From contig NZ_JAJGRC010000002.1 of the NCBI RefSeq assembly GCF_020786625.1, positions 372,001 through 436,000 on the forward strand: 64,000 nucleotides of DNA. The letters are read 5' to 3'. The DNA comes from Salinicoccus sp. RF5 (lineage in GTDB: Bacteria > Bacillota > Bacilli > Staphylococcales > Salinicoccaceae). The notes under the pieces are model-generated. The model saw only the letters and a program-made list of their open reading frames with translations. It was not told the DNA's origin and ran no database searches. Numbering within the stretch: the stretch's first letter is position 1; every line of letters starts with the position of its first letter. The position numbers and the translations under genes are program-made. Below, piece after piece: positions 34,654-43,905 of the stretch.

Positions 34654-36636
34654 ATGACTAAGGAACCACAAACTGCACCCGATACACAGGAGATCCTGGA
34701 GAAGTACGACAAGGATTCCGCAACGCGGAAATTTGATAAAAAATCGGTCGTATGGATCGTCACGGTCGTCTCCGTACTCTACTCGCTCTTTCATGTCTAC
34801 ATGGTATTCACCCCGATGCCGGCACTGCAGCAGAGGGCTGTACACGTAGCGGTAGGCCTTGCACTCGTCTATATGCTCTATCCTGTATTCAAGAAGCAGG
34901 ACCGGGGTAAACTGCCGGTCTATGACTGGATTCTTGCTGCACTGAGCCTGGCGACGGCAGGGTACATCATCCTCGAATACCAGGCCATCGTGGTCGAGCG
35001 CGGCGGTATACCGAATACGGTGGACATCATCATGGCGATACTTACCGTCGTGCTGATACTGGAGGCGGCAAGGCGCGTCACCGGCATCATCCTGCCGATA
35101 CTGGCGCTCGTATTCCTGCTCTATCCATTCATCAGCCATCTCGGCTTCATGCCGAACATGATGATGACGCGGCCGTTTGACCTCGGGGACATCTTCGGTC
35201 AACTCTATCTGAAGACGGAGGGGCTCTATTCGACTGCAATCGGGGCGTCCGTCAACTTCATCTTCCTGTTCATTCTTTTTGGCGCATTTCTCCAAAAGTC
35301 CGGCATGGGCCAGTTCTTCAATGACCTGGCGATGGCCTTAGCAGGCGCCAACAAGGGTGGACCGGCCAAAGTGGCCGTCGTTTCCAGTGGCTTCATGGGA
35401 AGCATCAATGGCGCGGCAGTTGCCAACGTGGTCAGTACGGGAGCGTTCACCATCCCGCTGATGAAGAAGGTCGGCTACAACAAGAACTTTGCCGGTGCCG
35501 TCGAAGCCAGCGCTTCGGTCGGCGGTCAGATTCTGCCGCCGATCATGGGGGCGAGTGCCTTCATCATGGCGGAGACAACCGGCATCAACTACGGCACGAT
35601 TGCACTTGCCGCACTGATTCCAGCCGTGCTGTACTACTTTGCCGTCATCATGCAGGTACACTATCGTGCAGGCAAGCGCAACCTTCAGGGCATTCCACGT
35701 GCCGATCTGCCGAAAGTCAAGGCGGTCATGCTGGAGCGGGGGCACCTCCTCATTCCAATCATCGGACTGATCGTGATGCTCTACATGAACTTCCCGATTC
35801 CAAGAGCTGCCATCTATACACTCCTGCTGACAGTCGTCATCGCAACAATGAGGAAGACGACGCGCATGTCGGTCAAGGAGATATTTGAAGCGATGGCCGT
35901 TGGTGCCCAGCAGGCACTGTCCGTCATGATCGCCTGTGCGGTGGTCGGCATCATCATCGGTGTCGTTTCGCTGACAAGTTTCGGTGCTGTCATGACTTCA
36001 GCCATTGCAAGTCTCGGCGCAGGTTCACTCTTCCTGACCCTGCTCTTTACAATGATCGCATCCATGATCCTCGGCATGGGGCTGCCGTCCATCCCTGCAT
36101 ATATCATCACAGCGACGATGGCGGCACCAGCCCTGGCGGAATTCGGCATTCCGATACTGCTCGCGCACATGTTCGTATTCTACTTCGGCATATTCGCCAA
36201 TGTGACGCCGCCTGTGGCGCTTGCTGCATTCGCAGGTGCCGGGGTGTCGGGAGGGAATCCGATGACGACGGGCTTCCAGGCATTGAAGCTTTCCATTGCC
36301 GGTTTCCTCATCCCCTTCCTGTTCATCTATGAACCGGCCCTGCTGCTCGTCGATACAGAAGGATTGATGACGAATGCCAGAGAGTACCCGCTGGCCGGAT
36401 TCATGGATGTGGCGATTGTCGTCGCCACTACGCTGATCGGTCTGCTGGCACTGTCGGCCGGACTCGAGGGATTCTTTAAGACGCATATCAATGTCATTTT
36501 CAGGGCAGTGCTGATCCTCACCGCTCTGCTGCTCATCGTACCTGAAACATATACCGACATCATCGGGGTCGGGGTCGCAATCCTGATCCTTGCGATGAAC
36601 TATGTGAAATGGAAAAAGACCGAGCAGGTGGCATAA
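34654..36636 (+). CDS. TRAP transporter fused permease (4TM/12TM type)
   Basis: 660 residues. N-terminal DctQ-like four-helix part (about 30-170) fused to a DctM-like large part with N-F-I-F-L-F-I-L-F-G-A-F-L, the G-P-A-K-V-A-V-V-S-S-G-F-M-G-S-I-N-G segment, A-N-V-V-S-T-G and G-M-G-L-P-S-I-P-A-Y. Sodium- or proton-coupled uptake of the TAXI-bound solute. AGGAGG at ideal spacing. Last gene of the operon. In a salt-tolerant host, sodium coupling is plausible but not shown. Confidence 0.93.
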   Translation: MTKEPQTAPDTQEILEKYDKDSATRKFDKKSVVWIVTVVSVLYSLFHVYMVFTPMPALQQRAVHVAVGLALVYMLYPVFKKQDRGKLPVYDWILAALSLATAGYIILEYQAIVVERGGIPNTVDIIMAILTVVLILEAARRVTGIILPILALVFLLYPFISHLGFMPNMMMTRPFDLGDIFGQLYLKTEGLYSTAIGASVNFIFLFILFGAFLQKSGMGQFFNDLAMALAGANKGGPAKVAVVSSGFMGSINGAAVANVVSTGAFTIPLMKKVGYNKNFAGAVEASASVGGQILPPIMGASAFIMAETTGINYGTIALAALIPAVLYYFAVIMQVHYRAGKRNLQGIPRADLPKVKAVMLERGHLLIPIIGLIVMLYMNFPIPRAAIYTLLLTVVIATMRKTTRMSVKEIFEAMAVGAQQALSVMIACAVVGIIIGVVSLTSFGAVMTSAIASLGAGSLFLTLLFTMIASMILGMGLPSIPAYIITATMAAPALAEFGIPILLAHMFVFYFGIFANVTPPVALAAFAGAGVSGGNPMTTGFQALKLSIAGFLIPFLFIYEPALLLVDTEGLMTNAREYPLAGFMDVAIVVATTLIGLLALSAGLEGFFKTHINVIFRAVLILTALLLIVPETYTDIIGVGVAILILAMNYVKWKKTEQVA

Positions 36637-36644
36637 CAGCCATC

Positions 36645-36674
36645 AAAAAGGAGGCCCACATGGGCCTCCTTTTT
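36645..36674. terminator. Bidirectional terminator
   Basis: Fourteen-base stem AAAAAGGAGGCCCA/TGGGCCTCCTTTTT between the TRAP operon and the convergent ars operon. Confidence 0.9.
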
Positions 36675-37092
36675 ATTTGCCTTCATTTTTGAATTGGATG
36701 ATTCTTTCTTCGATTGAGTCACGGACGCGTTCGAAGACGGCGTGGACTTCCTCTTCCGTGCCGGTGGCGCGTGCCGGATCTTCAAATCCCCAGTGCATGC
36801 GTGTTACGTGGGGCGGGGTCATCGGGCAGTTGTCGTTGGCATCGCCGCACAATGTGATGACATAGTCGGAACGGTTGAGCAGTTCATTATCGATGATACT
36901 GGATTGCTGGCTGGTGATGTCCACATCAGCCTCTTTCATGATTTGAACCGCTTTCGGGTTCATGCCGTGTGCTTCGATGCCTGCGGAATGGACTTCATAC
37001 TGGTCATCCAGATATTTGTGGCCGAACCCTTCAGCGATCTGGCTTCTGCAGGAGTTGCCGGTACATAGGAAATAGACGATTGGTTTTGACAT
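36673..37092 (-). CDS. arsC: Arsenate reductase, thioredoxin-coupled
   Basis: 139 residues. Reduces arsenate to arsenite. Low-molecular-weight phosphatase fold with Cys10 in C-T-G-N-S-C-R, plus the redox cysteines Cys82 and Cys89 in [10 protein letters not shown], which mark the pI258-type enzyme recycled by thioredoxin. Third gene of arsRBC; its 3' end shares the bidirectional terminator. Confidence 0.95.
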   Translation of the reverse strand: MSKPIVYFLCTGNSCRSQIAEGFGHKYLDDQYEVHSAGIEAHGMNPKAVQIMKEADVDITSQQSSIIDNELLNRSDYVITLCGDANDNCPMTPPHVTRMHWGFEDPARATGTEEEVHAVFERVRDSIEERIIQFKNEGK

Positions 37093-37110
37093 ATTGGAAC
37101 GCTCCTTTGT

Positions 37111-38415
37111 TTATGAAATGATGAGCAGCCAGATATAGAGGCCGCACAGTGTGATGAATAGGACGGGGATGGTCAGGATGATGCCGATCTTGAAGTAGTA
37201 TCCCCATGAAATATTGATGCCTTTCTTCTTGAGTACATGCAGCCACAGCAGTGTGGCCAGCGATCCGATCGGTGTAATTTTTGGACCAAGGTCCGAACCG
37301 ATGACGTTGGCGTAGATGAGCCCTTCCTTCACCAGTCCCTGGGCACCGGATTCGGCGATTGCGAGTGCATCGATCATGACCGTCGGCATATTGTTCATTA
37401 CGGAGGACAGGATGGCCGCAGTGAAGCCCATCACCATCGTTCCGACGAACAGCCCCTGATCGGCCGCTGCACCGATGAACTGGCCGAGCAGGCTCGTGAG
37501 GCCTGCGTTCTGGAGTCCATAGACGACGACATACATGCCAAGGGAGAAGAAGACGATATCCCAAGGGGCCCCTTTAATGACCTGTGTGACGGGTACCGCT
37601 TCACTTTTCCTGCCCATAAGCACGAAGAACAGGGCGATGATGCCGGCAATGATGGAGACCGGAATGTTGAGCGGCTCGCTGAGGAAATACCCGACGAGCA
37701 ACAGGGCAAGGACAACCCAGGACCACGAGAACATGCGATGGTCCCTGATTGCTTCATGCGGTGTCTTCAGTTCAGACAAGTCATAGTCCGACGGCAGGCT
37801 CTTCCTGAAGAACAGATACAGGACGAGGATACTCGCCAGTATCGAGAACAGGTTCGGCACGATCATGCGTGAAGCATATTCGATGAATCCGATGCCGAAG
37901 AAATCAGCAGATACGATATTGACGAGGTTGCTGACGATGAACGGGAGGGAAGCGGTATCCGCGATGAACCCGCTGGCCATGATGAACGGCATGATCATCT
38001 TCTCCGTGAAGTTCAGGTTCCTGACCATCGCCAGGACGATCGGTGTCAGTATGAGGGCGGCACCATCATTGGCGAAGAGTGCCGCGACGATGGCACCGAG
38101 CAGTATGATGTAGACGAAGAGCCTCAATCCATTGCCTTTGGCAAAACGTGCCATATGTAGGGCGGACCACTCGAAGAACCCGATTTCATCCAGTACGAGG
38201 GAGATGAGGATGACCGCCACGAATGTCAGAGTGGCATTCCATACGATGCCCCATACTGTGGCGACATCGCCGAAGCTGACGACGCCGAAGAGCAGTGCGA
38301 CCAGTGCGCCGGCGATTGCCGACCACCCGATGCCGAGCCCTTTCGGCTGACGGATGACCAGGAACAGAGTGACGAGGAATATGATGACGGCAATGACAGC
38401 AGTTGAACTTTCCAT
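37111..38415 (-). CDS. arsB: Arsenite efflux protein ArsB
   Basis: 434 residues from the ATG at 38415, with GGGAGGACT upstream; the start overlaps the arsR stop by one base (TGATG). Twelve-helix ArsB/NhaD-type carrier with [12 protein letters not shown], a family hallmark, and [20 protein letters not shown] near the C-terminus. Exports arsenite or antimonite using the membrane potential; no ArsA ATPase is present. Confidence 0.95.
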   Translation of the reverse strand: MESSTAVIAVIIFLVTLFLVIRQPKGLGIGWSAIAGALVALLFGVVSFGDVATVWGIVWNATLTFVAVILISLVLDEIGFFEWSALHMARFAKGNGLRLFVYIILLGAIVAALFANDGAALILTPIVLAMVRNLNFTEKMIMPFIMASGFIADTASLPFIVSNLVNIVSADFFGIGFIEYASRMIVPNLFSILASILVLYLFFRKSLPSDYDLSELKTPHEAIRDHRMFSWSWVVLALLLVGYFLSEPLNIPVSIIAGIIALFFVLMGRKSEAVPVTQVIKGAPWDIVFFSLGMYVVVYGLQNAGLTSLLGQFIGAAADQGLFVGTMVMGFTAAILSSVMNNMPTVMIDALAIAESGAQGLVKEGLIYANVIGSDLGPKITPIGSLATLLWLHVLKKKGINISWGYYFKIGIILTIPVLFITLCGLYIWLLIIS

Positions 38416-38759
38416 CAGCAGCAGTCCTCCCGGCTGCACCTTGCGATCATCGAGGAGATTTGCGCATCAATGTCCGGTATGGCGGCGATGATCTCTGGAA
38501 TCATCTCGTGGAACGGGCTTTCCTCATTCAGCGAAAGGTATGTCCAGTATCCCTCTTTCCTTTCCTTGATCAATCCCATCGCACGCAGCTTCTTCAAATG
38601 CTGGCTCACAGCCGGCTGACTCATCCCGAAGCATTCTGTAAAGTCGCAGACACAGCATTCGCGCCTGTTCATCATGGCGACCATCGAGAGTCTTGAACGG
38701 TCACCCATGATTTTGAATAGATCGGCTGCTTCGCCGATGTCCATTTTCATCTTTTCCAT
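38415..38759 (-). CDS. arsR: Arsenical-responsive repressor ArsR
   Basis: 114 residues from the ATG at 38759 (GAGGTG upstream). Winged-helix ArsR/SmtB protein: D-P-T-type entry replaced by G-D-R-S-R-L, the metal-sensing cysteines in E-C-C-V-C-D-F (35-40, with Cys36 and Cys38 as the core C-V-C), and recognition helix [10 protein letters not shown]. Released from DNA by arsenite. The tail ends C-S-R-E-D-C-C, extra cysteines that might add to binding. First gene of arsRBC, so it likely controls itself. CTTATA elements at 38772-38780 and 38807-38813 flank the promoter region and may be its operator. Confidence 0.92.
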   Translation of the reverse strand: MEKMKMDIGEAADLFKIMGDRSRLSMVAMMNRRECCVCDFTECFGMSQPAVSQHLKKLRAMGLIKERKEGYWTYLSLNEESPFHEMIPEIIAAIPDIDAQISSMIARCSREDCC

Positions 38760-38864
38760 AATACACCTCAATCTTATAAGCATTCTATTATGTAACACGA
38801 TGAATTATATAAGAGTTTGATTATATGGTCAACGGGTCGGCGATACTTTTCAAATATAGTAAAT

Positions 38865-38881
38865 ATTTCAATAATTGAAAT
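38865..38881. promoter_or_regulatory. 17-bp palindrome upstream of the ureohydrolase-like gene
   Basis: ATTTCAAT-A-ATTGAAAT is a perfect palindrome centred about 30 bases upstream of TATAAT (38903-38908), covering where a -35 would be. No good -35 is present, so an activator or repressor site is likely. Confidence 0.5.
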
Positions 38882-38919
38882 GCAATTATGTGCTTATGTT
38901 GATATAATGGAGGGAAAAT

Positions 38920-39885
38920 ATGAGCTTTAATGGAGGAATAGGAATGGTTTCGAATATTTATGGCAATACACCCCCAATGCTGGGTGCGAAAAACCTGACG
39001 AAAACAGACGACTATGACACGGATGTACTGGTGTACGGCGTCCCTTGGGAAGGGGCATGCACTTGGGGGGACTATACAGGATCCGAACTCGGACCGAAAC
39101 AGATCAGACTGTCTTCGGCCAGGTACAGTACGTATCTTCCCGAGCTCGACCATATCAATGTTGAAGACCACCTGAGCCTTGGCGATGTAGGGGATGTAAG
39201 CGTCATTCCGCATGATGTACCGGGAACAATGGACAGGATCGAATCATTTGCCGAAAATCTGTGGAAATCCGGGAAGTTCCTTGTCGGTCTCGGTGGCGAC
39301 CACGGCATCACCTATCCAATCGTCAAAGCTCTGACGAATACGGGCAAGAAGGTCGGCATCATCCATCTGGACTCGCACTATGACAACATGCCGCATCATG
39401 AGGGGGATGAGTTTGCAAGAAGCACACCATTCATGCGCCTTTATGAGACTGAAGGAGTCAGGAATGAGAGTCTGATCCACACAGGCATCAAAGGGCCGAG
39501 GAACAAACCAGAAACAGGAAAGTACGCACAGGAAGCGGGTGCTGTGACCCTGACGATCAATGATATAAAAGAGGCTGGGGACCTGAAGGCTTATGCCAAC
39601 GAAATATATGACATGGCGGCAAACGATGTCGACGTGGTCTATCTGACGATATGCAGTGATGTGCTTGATTTTGCATTCAATCCGGGTGGTCCGGTCGACG
39701 GCAACGGCATCACCTCGCATGAACTGGTGACGATGATCTATGAATTCGGCAAGCGGGGCGTATGCGGCATGGACTTCGTTGAAGTCTATCCACAGCAGGA
39801 TGCCAACCAGAACTCGGCACACTTCGTTTCTACAGCAGTACTCTACGTGCTTGCAGGACATGTGCATGGCGGCCATGCAAAATAA
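38920..39885 (+). CDS. Ureohydrolase (arginase/agmatinase)-fold protein with an altered metal site
   Basis: 321 residues. The family hydrolyses guanidino or formimino compounds with a two-manganese centre. Seen: His128 in G-L-G-G-D-H-G, and Asp151, His153, Asp155 in H-L-D-S-H-Y-D-N, matching four ligands. The last ligand motif, normally S-x-D-x-D-x-x-D-P, reads T-I-C-S-D-V-L-D-F (243-251): the first, bridging Asp is Cys245, and D-P is D-F. It may use another metal or have changed chemistry. Cytoplasmic. Start at 38920 has GGAGGG; an ATG at 38944 is also possible. Followed after a hairpin by an Nramp-fold transporter. Calling it agmatinase would go beyond the evidence. Confidence 0.78.
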   Translation: MSFNGGIGMVSNIYGNTPPMLGAKNLTKTDDYDTDVLVYGVPWEGACTWGDYTGSELGPKQIRLSSARYSTYLPELDHINVEDHLSLGDVGDVSVIPHDVPGTMDRIESFAENLWKSGKFLVGLGGDHGITYPIVKALTNTGKKVGIIHLDSHYDNMPHHEGDEFARSTPFMRLYETEGVRNESLIHTGIKGPRNKPETGKYAQEAGAVTLTINDIKEAGDLKAYANEIYDMAANDVDVVYLTICSDVLDFAFNPGGPVDGNGITSHELVTMIYEFGKRGVCGMDFVEVYPQQDANQNSAHFVSTAVLYVLAGHVHGGHAK

Positions 39886-39888
39886 ATG

Positions 39889-39919
39889 AATGGAAGGGAG
39901 CATGCTCCCTTCCATTTTT
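39889..39919 (+). terminator. Terminator or attenuating hairpin between the ureohydrolase-like and Nramp genes
   Basis: Twelve-base stem AATGGAAGGGAG/CTCCCTTCCATT with a CATG loop and TTTTT. Only 20 bases remain before the next start codon, so the transporter gene is either fed by readthrough or lowered relative to the first gene. Confidence 0.8.
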
Positions 39920-39938
39920 AAAACTGGGGTGTGGGAAT

Positions 39939-41159
39939 ATGACAAGAAACAAATTCATTGAAAAATTGAAAGTGATCGGACCAGGCGCAATCATTACCGC
40001 CTCGTTCATCGGACCGGGAACGGTCACGACGGCGACGAGGGCCGGGGCAGGTTTCGGATTTGCATTGCTCTGGGCAGTCGTGTTTGCAATTATTGCTACA
40101 ATCGTACTTCAGGAAATGGTGGCGAGGATCGGCATAGTCACTGGTGAAGGACTGGGGGAAAATATCCGTGATCTGTTCAATAACGTCATACTGAAATTTG
40201 CAGCCGTATGGCTTGTGATGATCGCCGTAGTTGTAGGCTGTGCAGCATACATAAGTGGGGACCTGCTCGGGACTTCACTCGGTGTATCCTATCTGTTCGG
40301 CATACCGGAGAATTTTGTTGCGCCAATCATAGGTATACTCATTCTGATTTTAGGACTTAGTGGCGGGTATAAAATCATTGAAAAGGTCATGATTGCCCTG
40401 ATCGTCATCATGAGCATCACCTTCATCACAACCATGATCGTATCAGCGTCGGATTTGGGGGCGATATTGAAGGGCGCATTCATTCCGGGCATCCCGAATG
40501 GTTCCATCCTGATGATCATTGCCCTCATCGGTACGACCGTCGTGCCCTATAACTTCTTCATCCATGCATCCACGGTCAGTGAGAAATGGGACAGTGTGGA
40601 CGGTCTTAGGGAATCCCGTATGGATACCATCATCACAATTACAGTCGGAGGTATCATTACTGCCGCCATACTCATCACTGCCGGAGCCTTGATCTATGGA
40701 ACGGAAGTTACGAGTGTCGTGGAACTGGCAGCACCTCTGGAACCTCTTATGGGAGACCTTGCGCCATTGTTCATCAGCATCGGCCTCTTCTCGGCAGGCT
40801 TCTCATCTGCCATCGCCTCCCCGATGGGGGCGGCTGTAACCGTCAGCAGCTTCATGCGCTGGAAGGGCGGTTTCGATAATAAGAAATACAAAACCGTCTT
40901 CGGTCTTGTCATCGGCCTTGGAATCATCACTTCGGCAATCGGATTCGAACCGCTTGAAGTCCTGCTTTTTGCACAGGCATTGAATGGCCTGATCCTGCCG
41001 ATCATTGCCATACTGATCATGATCATCATAAACAAGAAGAACCTGATGGAAAAGCACGTCAACCCGCTGTGGCTGAACATCATCGGCTGGCTGGTGACTG
41101 CGGTCGTTTCATTCCTGGGGATATACAGCCTGGTGGATGCCATTTCTTCGTTATTCTAA
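39939..41159 (+). CDS. Nramp-fold transporter lacking the canonical metal site
   Basis: 406 residues, about eleven TM helices of the LeuT/Nramp fold. Canonical Nramp Mn2+/Fe2+ carriers bind metal with D-P-G-N in TM1 and A/M-x-x-M-P-H in TM6. Here TM1 reads G-P-G-T (25-28) and TM6 reads V-V-P-Y-N (201-205), so the Asp, Asn, Met and His are all replaced. Divergent Nramp relatives carry Mg2+ or, as for YcsG in the oxoprolinase region of Bacillus, probably not metals at all. Its position directly after the ureohydrolase-like gene suggests that it may bring in that enzyme's substrate. ATG after GGGGTGTGG. Confidence 0.82.
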   Translation: MTRNKFIEKLKVIGPGAIITASFIGPGTVTTATRAGAGFGFALLWAVVFAIIATIVLQEMVARIGIVTGEGLGENIRDLFNNVILKFAAVWLVMIAVVVGCAAYISGDLLGTSLGVSYLFGIPENFVAPIIGILILILGLSGGYKIIEKVMIALIVIMSITFITTMIVSASDLGAILKGAFIPGIPNGSILMIIALIGTTVVPYNFFIHASTVSEKWDSVDGLRESRMDTIITITVGGIITAAILITAGALIYGTEVTSVVELAAPLEPLMGDLAPLFISIGLFSAGFSSAIASPMGAAVTVSSFMRWKGGFDNKKYKTVFGLVIGLGIITSAIGFEPLEVLLFAQALNGLILPIIAILIMIIINKKNLMEKHVNPLWLNIIGWLVTAVVSFLGIYSLVDAISSLF

Positions 41160-41227
41160 GCCGATTTTTACCGGTGGATGGATATGTCGATTATAATGGA
41201 ATCAAACGCGATTGAAAGGATGAGAAA

Positions 41228-41644
41228 ATGATAGTTAAAGCACAATGGAACGGCGGCATGGCCTACAGTTCTACAGGAGACAGCTCAGGCTATGAAGTGA
41301 CGATGGATGCGAGCAGTGCTGTCGGTGGCAATGACAGCGGACCACGGCCGATGGAAATGGTCCTGCATGGTGTAGCAGGCTGCATGGGCATCGATCTGAA
41401 TGTCATTATGCGCCACAGCATGGATAAGGTGGAATCGATCGACATTGAAATTGATGGCGACCGTGCGGAAACGGAACCGAAGCGCTTCACCAACGTGGAC
41501 ATCATCGTCAAGATAAAAGGGGAGGTGGCTGAAAAGGTGGCCCAGCGTGCAGTCGACCTGTCTGCCAAGAAGTATTGTTCAGCCATCAACTCCCTAAATG
41601 CCACGGTTACTACAAGACTTGAACTGAACGGTGAACTGAAATAG
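41228..41644 (+). CDS. OsmC-family peroxiredoxin-like protein
   Basis: 138 residues. OsmC/Ohr fold with the two redox cysteines, Cys52 in H-G-V-A-G-C-M-G and Cys117 in K-K-Y-C-S-A-I. It reduces organic hydroperoxides in characterised members; the YhfA-like branch is less well defined, and this sequence (P-M-E-M-V-L-H-G-V-A-G-C) looks closest to that branch. GAAAGGATG upstream of the ATG. Monocistronic with a bidirectional terminator. Confidence 0.88.
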   Translation: MIVKAQWNGGMAYSSTGDSSGYEVTMDASSAVGGNDSGPRPMEMVLHGVAGCMGIDLNVIMRHSMDKVESIDIEIDGDRAETEPKRFTNVDIIVKIKGEVAEKVAQRAVDLSAKKYCSAINSLNATVTTRLELNGELK

Positions 41645-41656
41645 GCAAACAAGGAA

Positions 41657-41693
41657 TGAAAAGGCGGATGCTCATTTGAGCATCCGCCTTTTG
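41657..41693. terminator. Bidirectional terminator
   Basis: Sixteen-base stem AAAAGGCGGATGCTCA/TGAGCATCCGCCTTTT between osmC and the convergent lipoprotein gene. Confidence 0.92.
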
Positions 41694-41698
41694 CGTCA

Positions 41699-42307
41699 TC
41701 AGTCGTAGAATTCAGTGTCGGAAAGGTCCTTGTATTGCAGGATGATTTCGGTGATCCGGTCTTCCTGATTGTATTTCATCATGACATACTGGCCATTGGA
41801 ATCGTCGCTGTCATAGAACATGCGGAAGTCCGAGACTTCATCACTGCTCGGCCAGCCAAAATGTTCTACAGCATCCTGCTTGGAGAATTCCTCCGGGAAA
41901 ATGATGATGCCATCCACCCTGAGTTCAGCAGTGTCTTCAACGCTGCCGACCGCCTCCGGGAAGTTGAAGCCTATATGGTCATAATGGTAGTAGGTGCCAT
42001 CCACGGTGCTGCCGGAACCGGCAGGCTCTCCGAGCCTTTCGACCATATAGTCATAGCTCGAGTGGACGGAGATCGTCCGGTATTCGTAGTTGCCCGAGAA
42101 GAAGTTGGAGACGAAGGCGTCGCTCGTCACATCAATCGGTGTGACCTCTGGAGGTGCCTCCTCTTCTGTTTCCTCTTCCGTGATTTCCTCAGTCTCTTCT
42201 TCTGTGGTCTCCTCTTCAGAAGGTTCGCTTTCTGCTGGTTCATCACCAGGATTTGTGCATGCCGTGATGAACATAGGTATGGATAGTAGAATGATGAATC
42301 GTTTCAT
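41699..42307 (-). CDS. Lipoprotein of unknown function
   Basis: 202 residues. Lipobox I-T-A-C (Cys17), then a low-complexity Glu/Thr linker (about 22-55) rich in E-E-T-T-E-E-E-T-E, then a compact domain of about 145 residues with no motif I recognise. Surface-anchored. It begins 13 bases after the antiporter stop codon on the same strand, so the two probably share a transcript and it could assist the antiporter, but this is only positional evidence. Confidence 0.65.
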   Translation of the reverse strand: MKRFIILLSIPMFITACTNPGDEPAESEPSEEETTEEETEEITEEETEEEAPPEVTPIDVTSDAFVSNFFSGNYEYRTISVHSSYDYMVERLGEPAGSGSTVDGTYYHYDHIGFNFPEAVGSVEDTAELRVDGIIIFPEEFSKQDAVEHFGWPSSDEVSDFRMFYDSDDSNGQYVMMKYNQEDRITEIILQYKDLSDTEFYD

Positions 42308-42320
42308 TGTCCGACACCTC

Positions 42321-43829
42321 CTATTTTTCCTCTTTTGTACCAGGAGGTTTTACCCGCCCTTTTTTGGGCTTGGGTATTTCCCGTTGTTTGCTGAAGTAGG
42401 CTTCTGTCCGTTCGCGCAGCTTCCGCGGCATCATGACATATATGAAATCTTCGGAATGCATTGCGGTATCACCATTCGGTGTGATGAGTTCGTCATCCCT
42501 GATGATGGCGATCACCAGGACATCCGTCGGCAGATCCAAATCCTTGATCTTGACATTTTCATGGGCGGACTGCGAAGGCAGTTCAATACCATAAATATCG
42601 TTTTGGGTCTGGCCGAGTGCAAGCAGCTCCACAGAATAGGCTGGAGAGTCCGTTTCGCCTTCATCAAATCCGAGCCAGCGTGCCACTGGTGTGATTGTGC
42701 TTCCCTGAAGCAGAGCGGAGAACAGGACAATGAAGAAGACGACATTGAAGACGAGGTAACCGTTGTCGATGTCACTGACAAGTGGGTAGGTCGCAAGTAC
42801 GATGGGAACCGAACCGCGCAGGCCCGCCCATGAAATGAACACCTTTTCCTTGAAATCGTACTTGCTCGCGACCAGTGTAAGGAATACACCAATAGGGCGG
42901 GCGATAAACATGAGTATGAGCGCCATGAGTATGCCCTGGAAAGTATAGTTCAGCAGTTCCTCCGGAAATGCAAGAAGCCCGAGCATGATGAACATGACAA
43001 TCTGCATCATCCATGCCAAGCCCTCATTGAAGCGGAGGATGGAATGCTTGTAGGTGAGCGGTCGGTTGCCCATCAGTACAGCCATGATGTAGACTGCAAG
43101 CAGACCGCTCGCCCCAATCACTTCCGTCACGCCGAATGCGAGCATCGCAAAACCTAAGGAGAGGACCGGGTATAGCCCGGAAGCCTCAAGGTCGATCCGG
43201 TTTATGACGAATACCGCGAGGCGGCCGATGATTATGCCGGCAAGCAGTCCCACACCCATCTGCCAGAAGAAGGAAAGAATTAGAAGGAAAACATTATTAT
43301 CTCCCGGCATCTCTATGATGGAAATGATGGTGACGGTAAGGAATACGGCCATTGGGTCGTTGGTACCCGATTCAGCCTCGATGGTGGAAGACAGTTTTTC
43401 TTTGATATTCTTGCTGCCGAATACAGCAAATACGGCTGCAGCATCAGTAGAACCGACTATTGCCCCCAGCAGCATCGACGTCATCAGGTCCAATCCGAGT
43501 ATGAAATAGGCGAATATGCCTAGAATTAAGCTGGTAAGTAATACACCTATGGTGGCAAGCAGGACTGCCGAGGCGGCGACTTTCCTGATTGTCATGATAT
43601 TCGTCTGAAGTCCCCCTTCAAACAATATGACGACGAGTGCCATCATACCAATGAGCTGGGTCATCTCTACATCATCATAATAGATGATCTGGTTGAGCAG
43701 TATCCCGATGATGATGAACAAGACGAGGGAAGGCACCCCAAGCCTTGACGAGAAACGGGTCATTACGACACCCAGGACCAGAAGGATGGCAATTAATAGA
43801 ACGGGATAGTCTATGTGGACATCCATCAA
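42321..43829 (-). CDS. CPA1-type cation/proton antiporter with C-terminal TrkA-C domain (NhaP2/CvrA-like)
   Basis: 502 residues. About 12 TM helices up to residue 390, with G-S-T-D-A-A-A-V-F and the ion-binding S-G-T-N-D-P-M-A-V motif. The C-terminal soluble part (about 405-480) has the TrkA-C pattern, E-L-L-A-L-G-Q-T then D-L-P-T-D-V-L-V-I-A-I-I-R-D-D-E, which senses nucleotides or ions. Exchanges K+ or Na+ for protons, useful under salt and alkaline stress. Upstream neighbour is divergent (ABC ATPase). The tail after residue 480 is Lys/Pro-rich. Confidence 0.88.
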   Translation of the reverse strand: MMDVHIDYPVLLIAILLVLGVVMTRFSSRLGVPSLVLFIIIGILLNQIIYYDDVEMTQLIGMMALVVILFEGGLQTNIMTIRKVAASAVLLATIGVLLTSLILGIFAYFILGLDLMTSMLLGAIVGSTDAAAVFAVFGSKNIKEKLSSTIEAESGTNDPMAVFLTVTIISIIEMPGDNNVFLLILSFFWQMGVGLLAGIIIGRLAVFVINRIDLEASGLYPVLSLGFAMLAFGVTEVIGASGLLAVYIMAVLMGNRPLTYKHSILRFNEGLAWMMQIVMFIMLGLLAFPEELLNYTFQGILMALILMFIARPIGVFLTLVASKYDFKEKVFISWAGLRGSVPIVLATYPLVSDIDNGYLVFNVVFFIVLFSALLQGSTITPVARWLGFDEGETDSPAYSVELLALGQTQNDIYGIELPSQSAHENVKIKDLDLPTDVLVIAIIRDDELITPNGDTAMHSEDFIYVMMPRKLRERTEAYFSKQREIPKPKKGRVKPPGTKEEK

Positions 43830-43905
43830 AAACCTCCTTTTCTTTCAACATTTGTGTATATAATTATAAGTGACTCATTTAGAAAATGCTAGTAGAGGTA
43901 CTTTT

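Noticed and set aside
41699-42307. Glu/Thr-rich stretch of the lipoprotein as a repeat protein or adhesin
   Set aside because: The low-complexity segment is short (about 35 residues) and resembles ordinary lipoprotein linkers.
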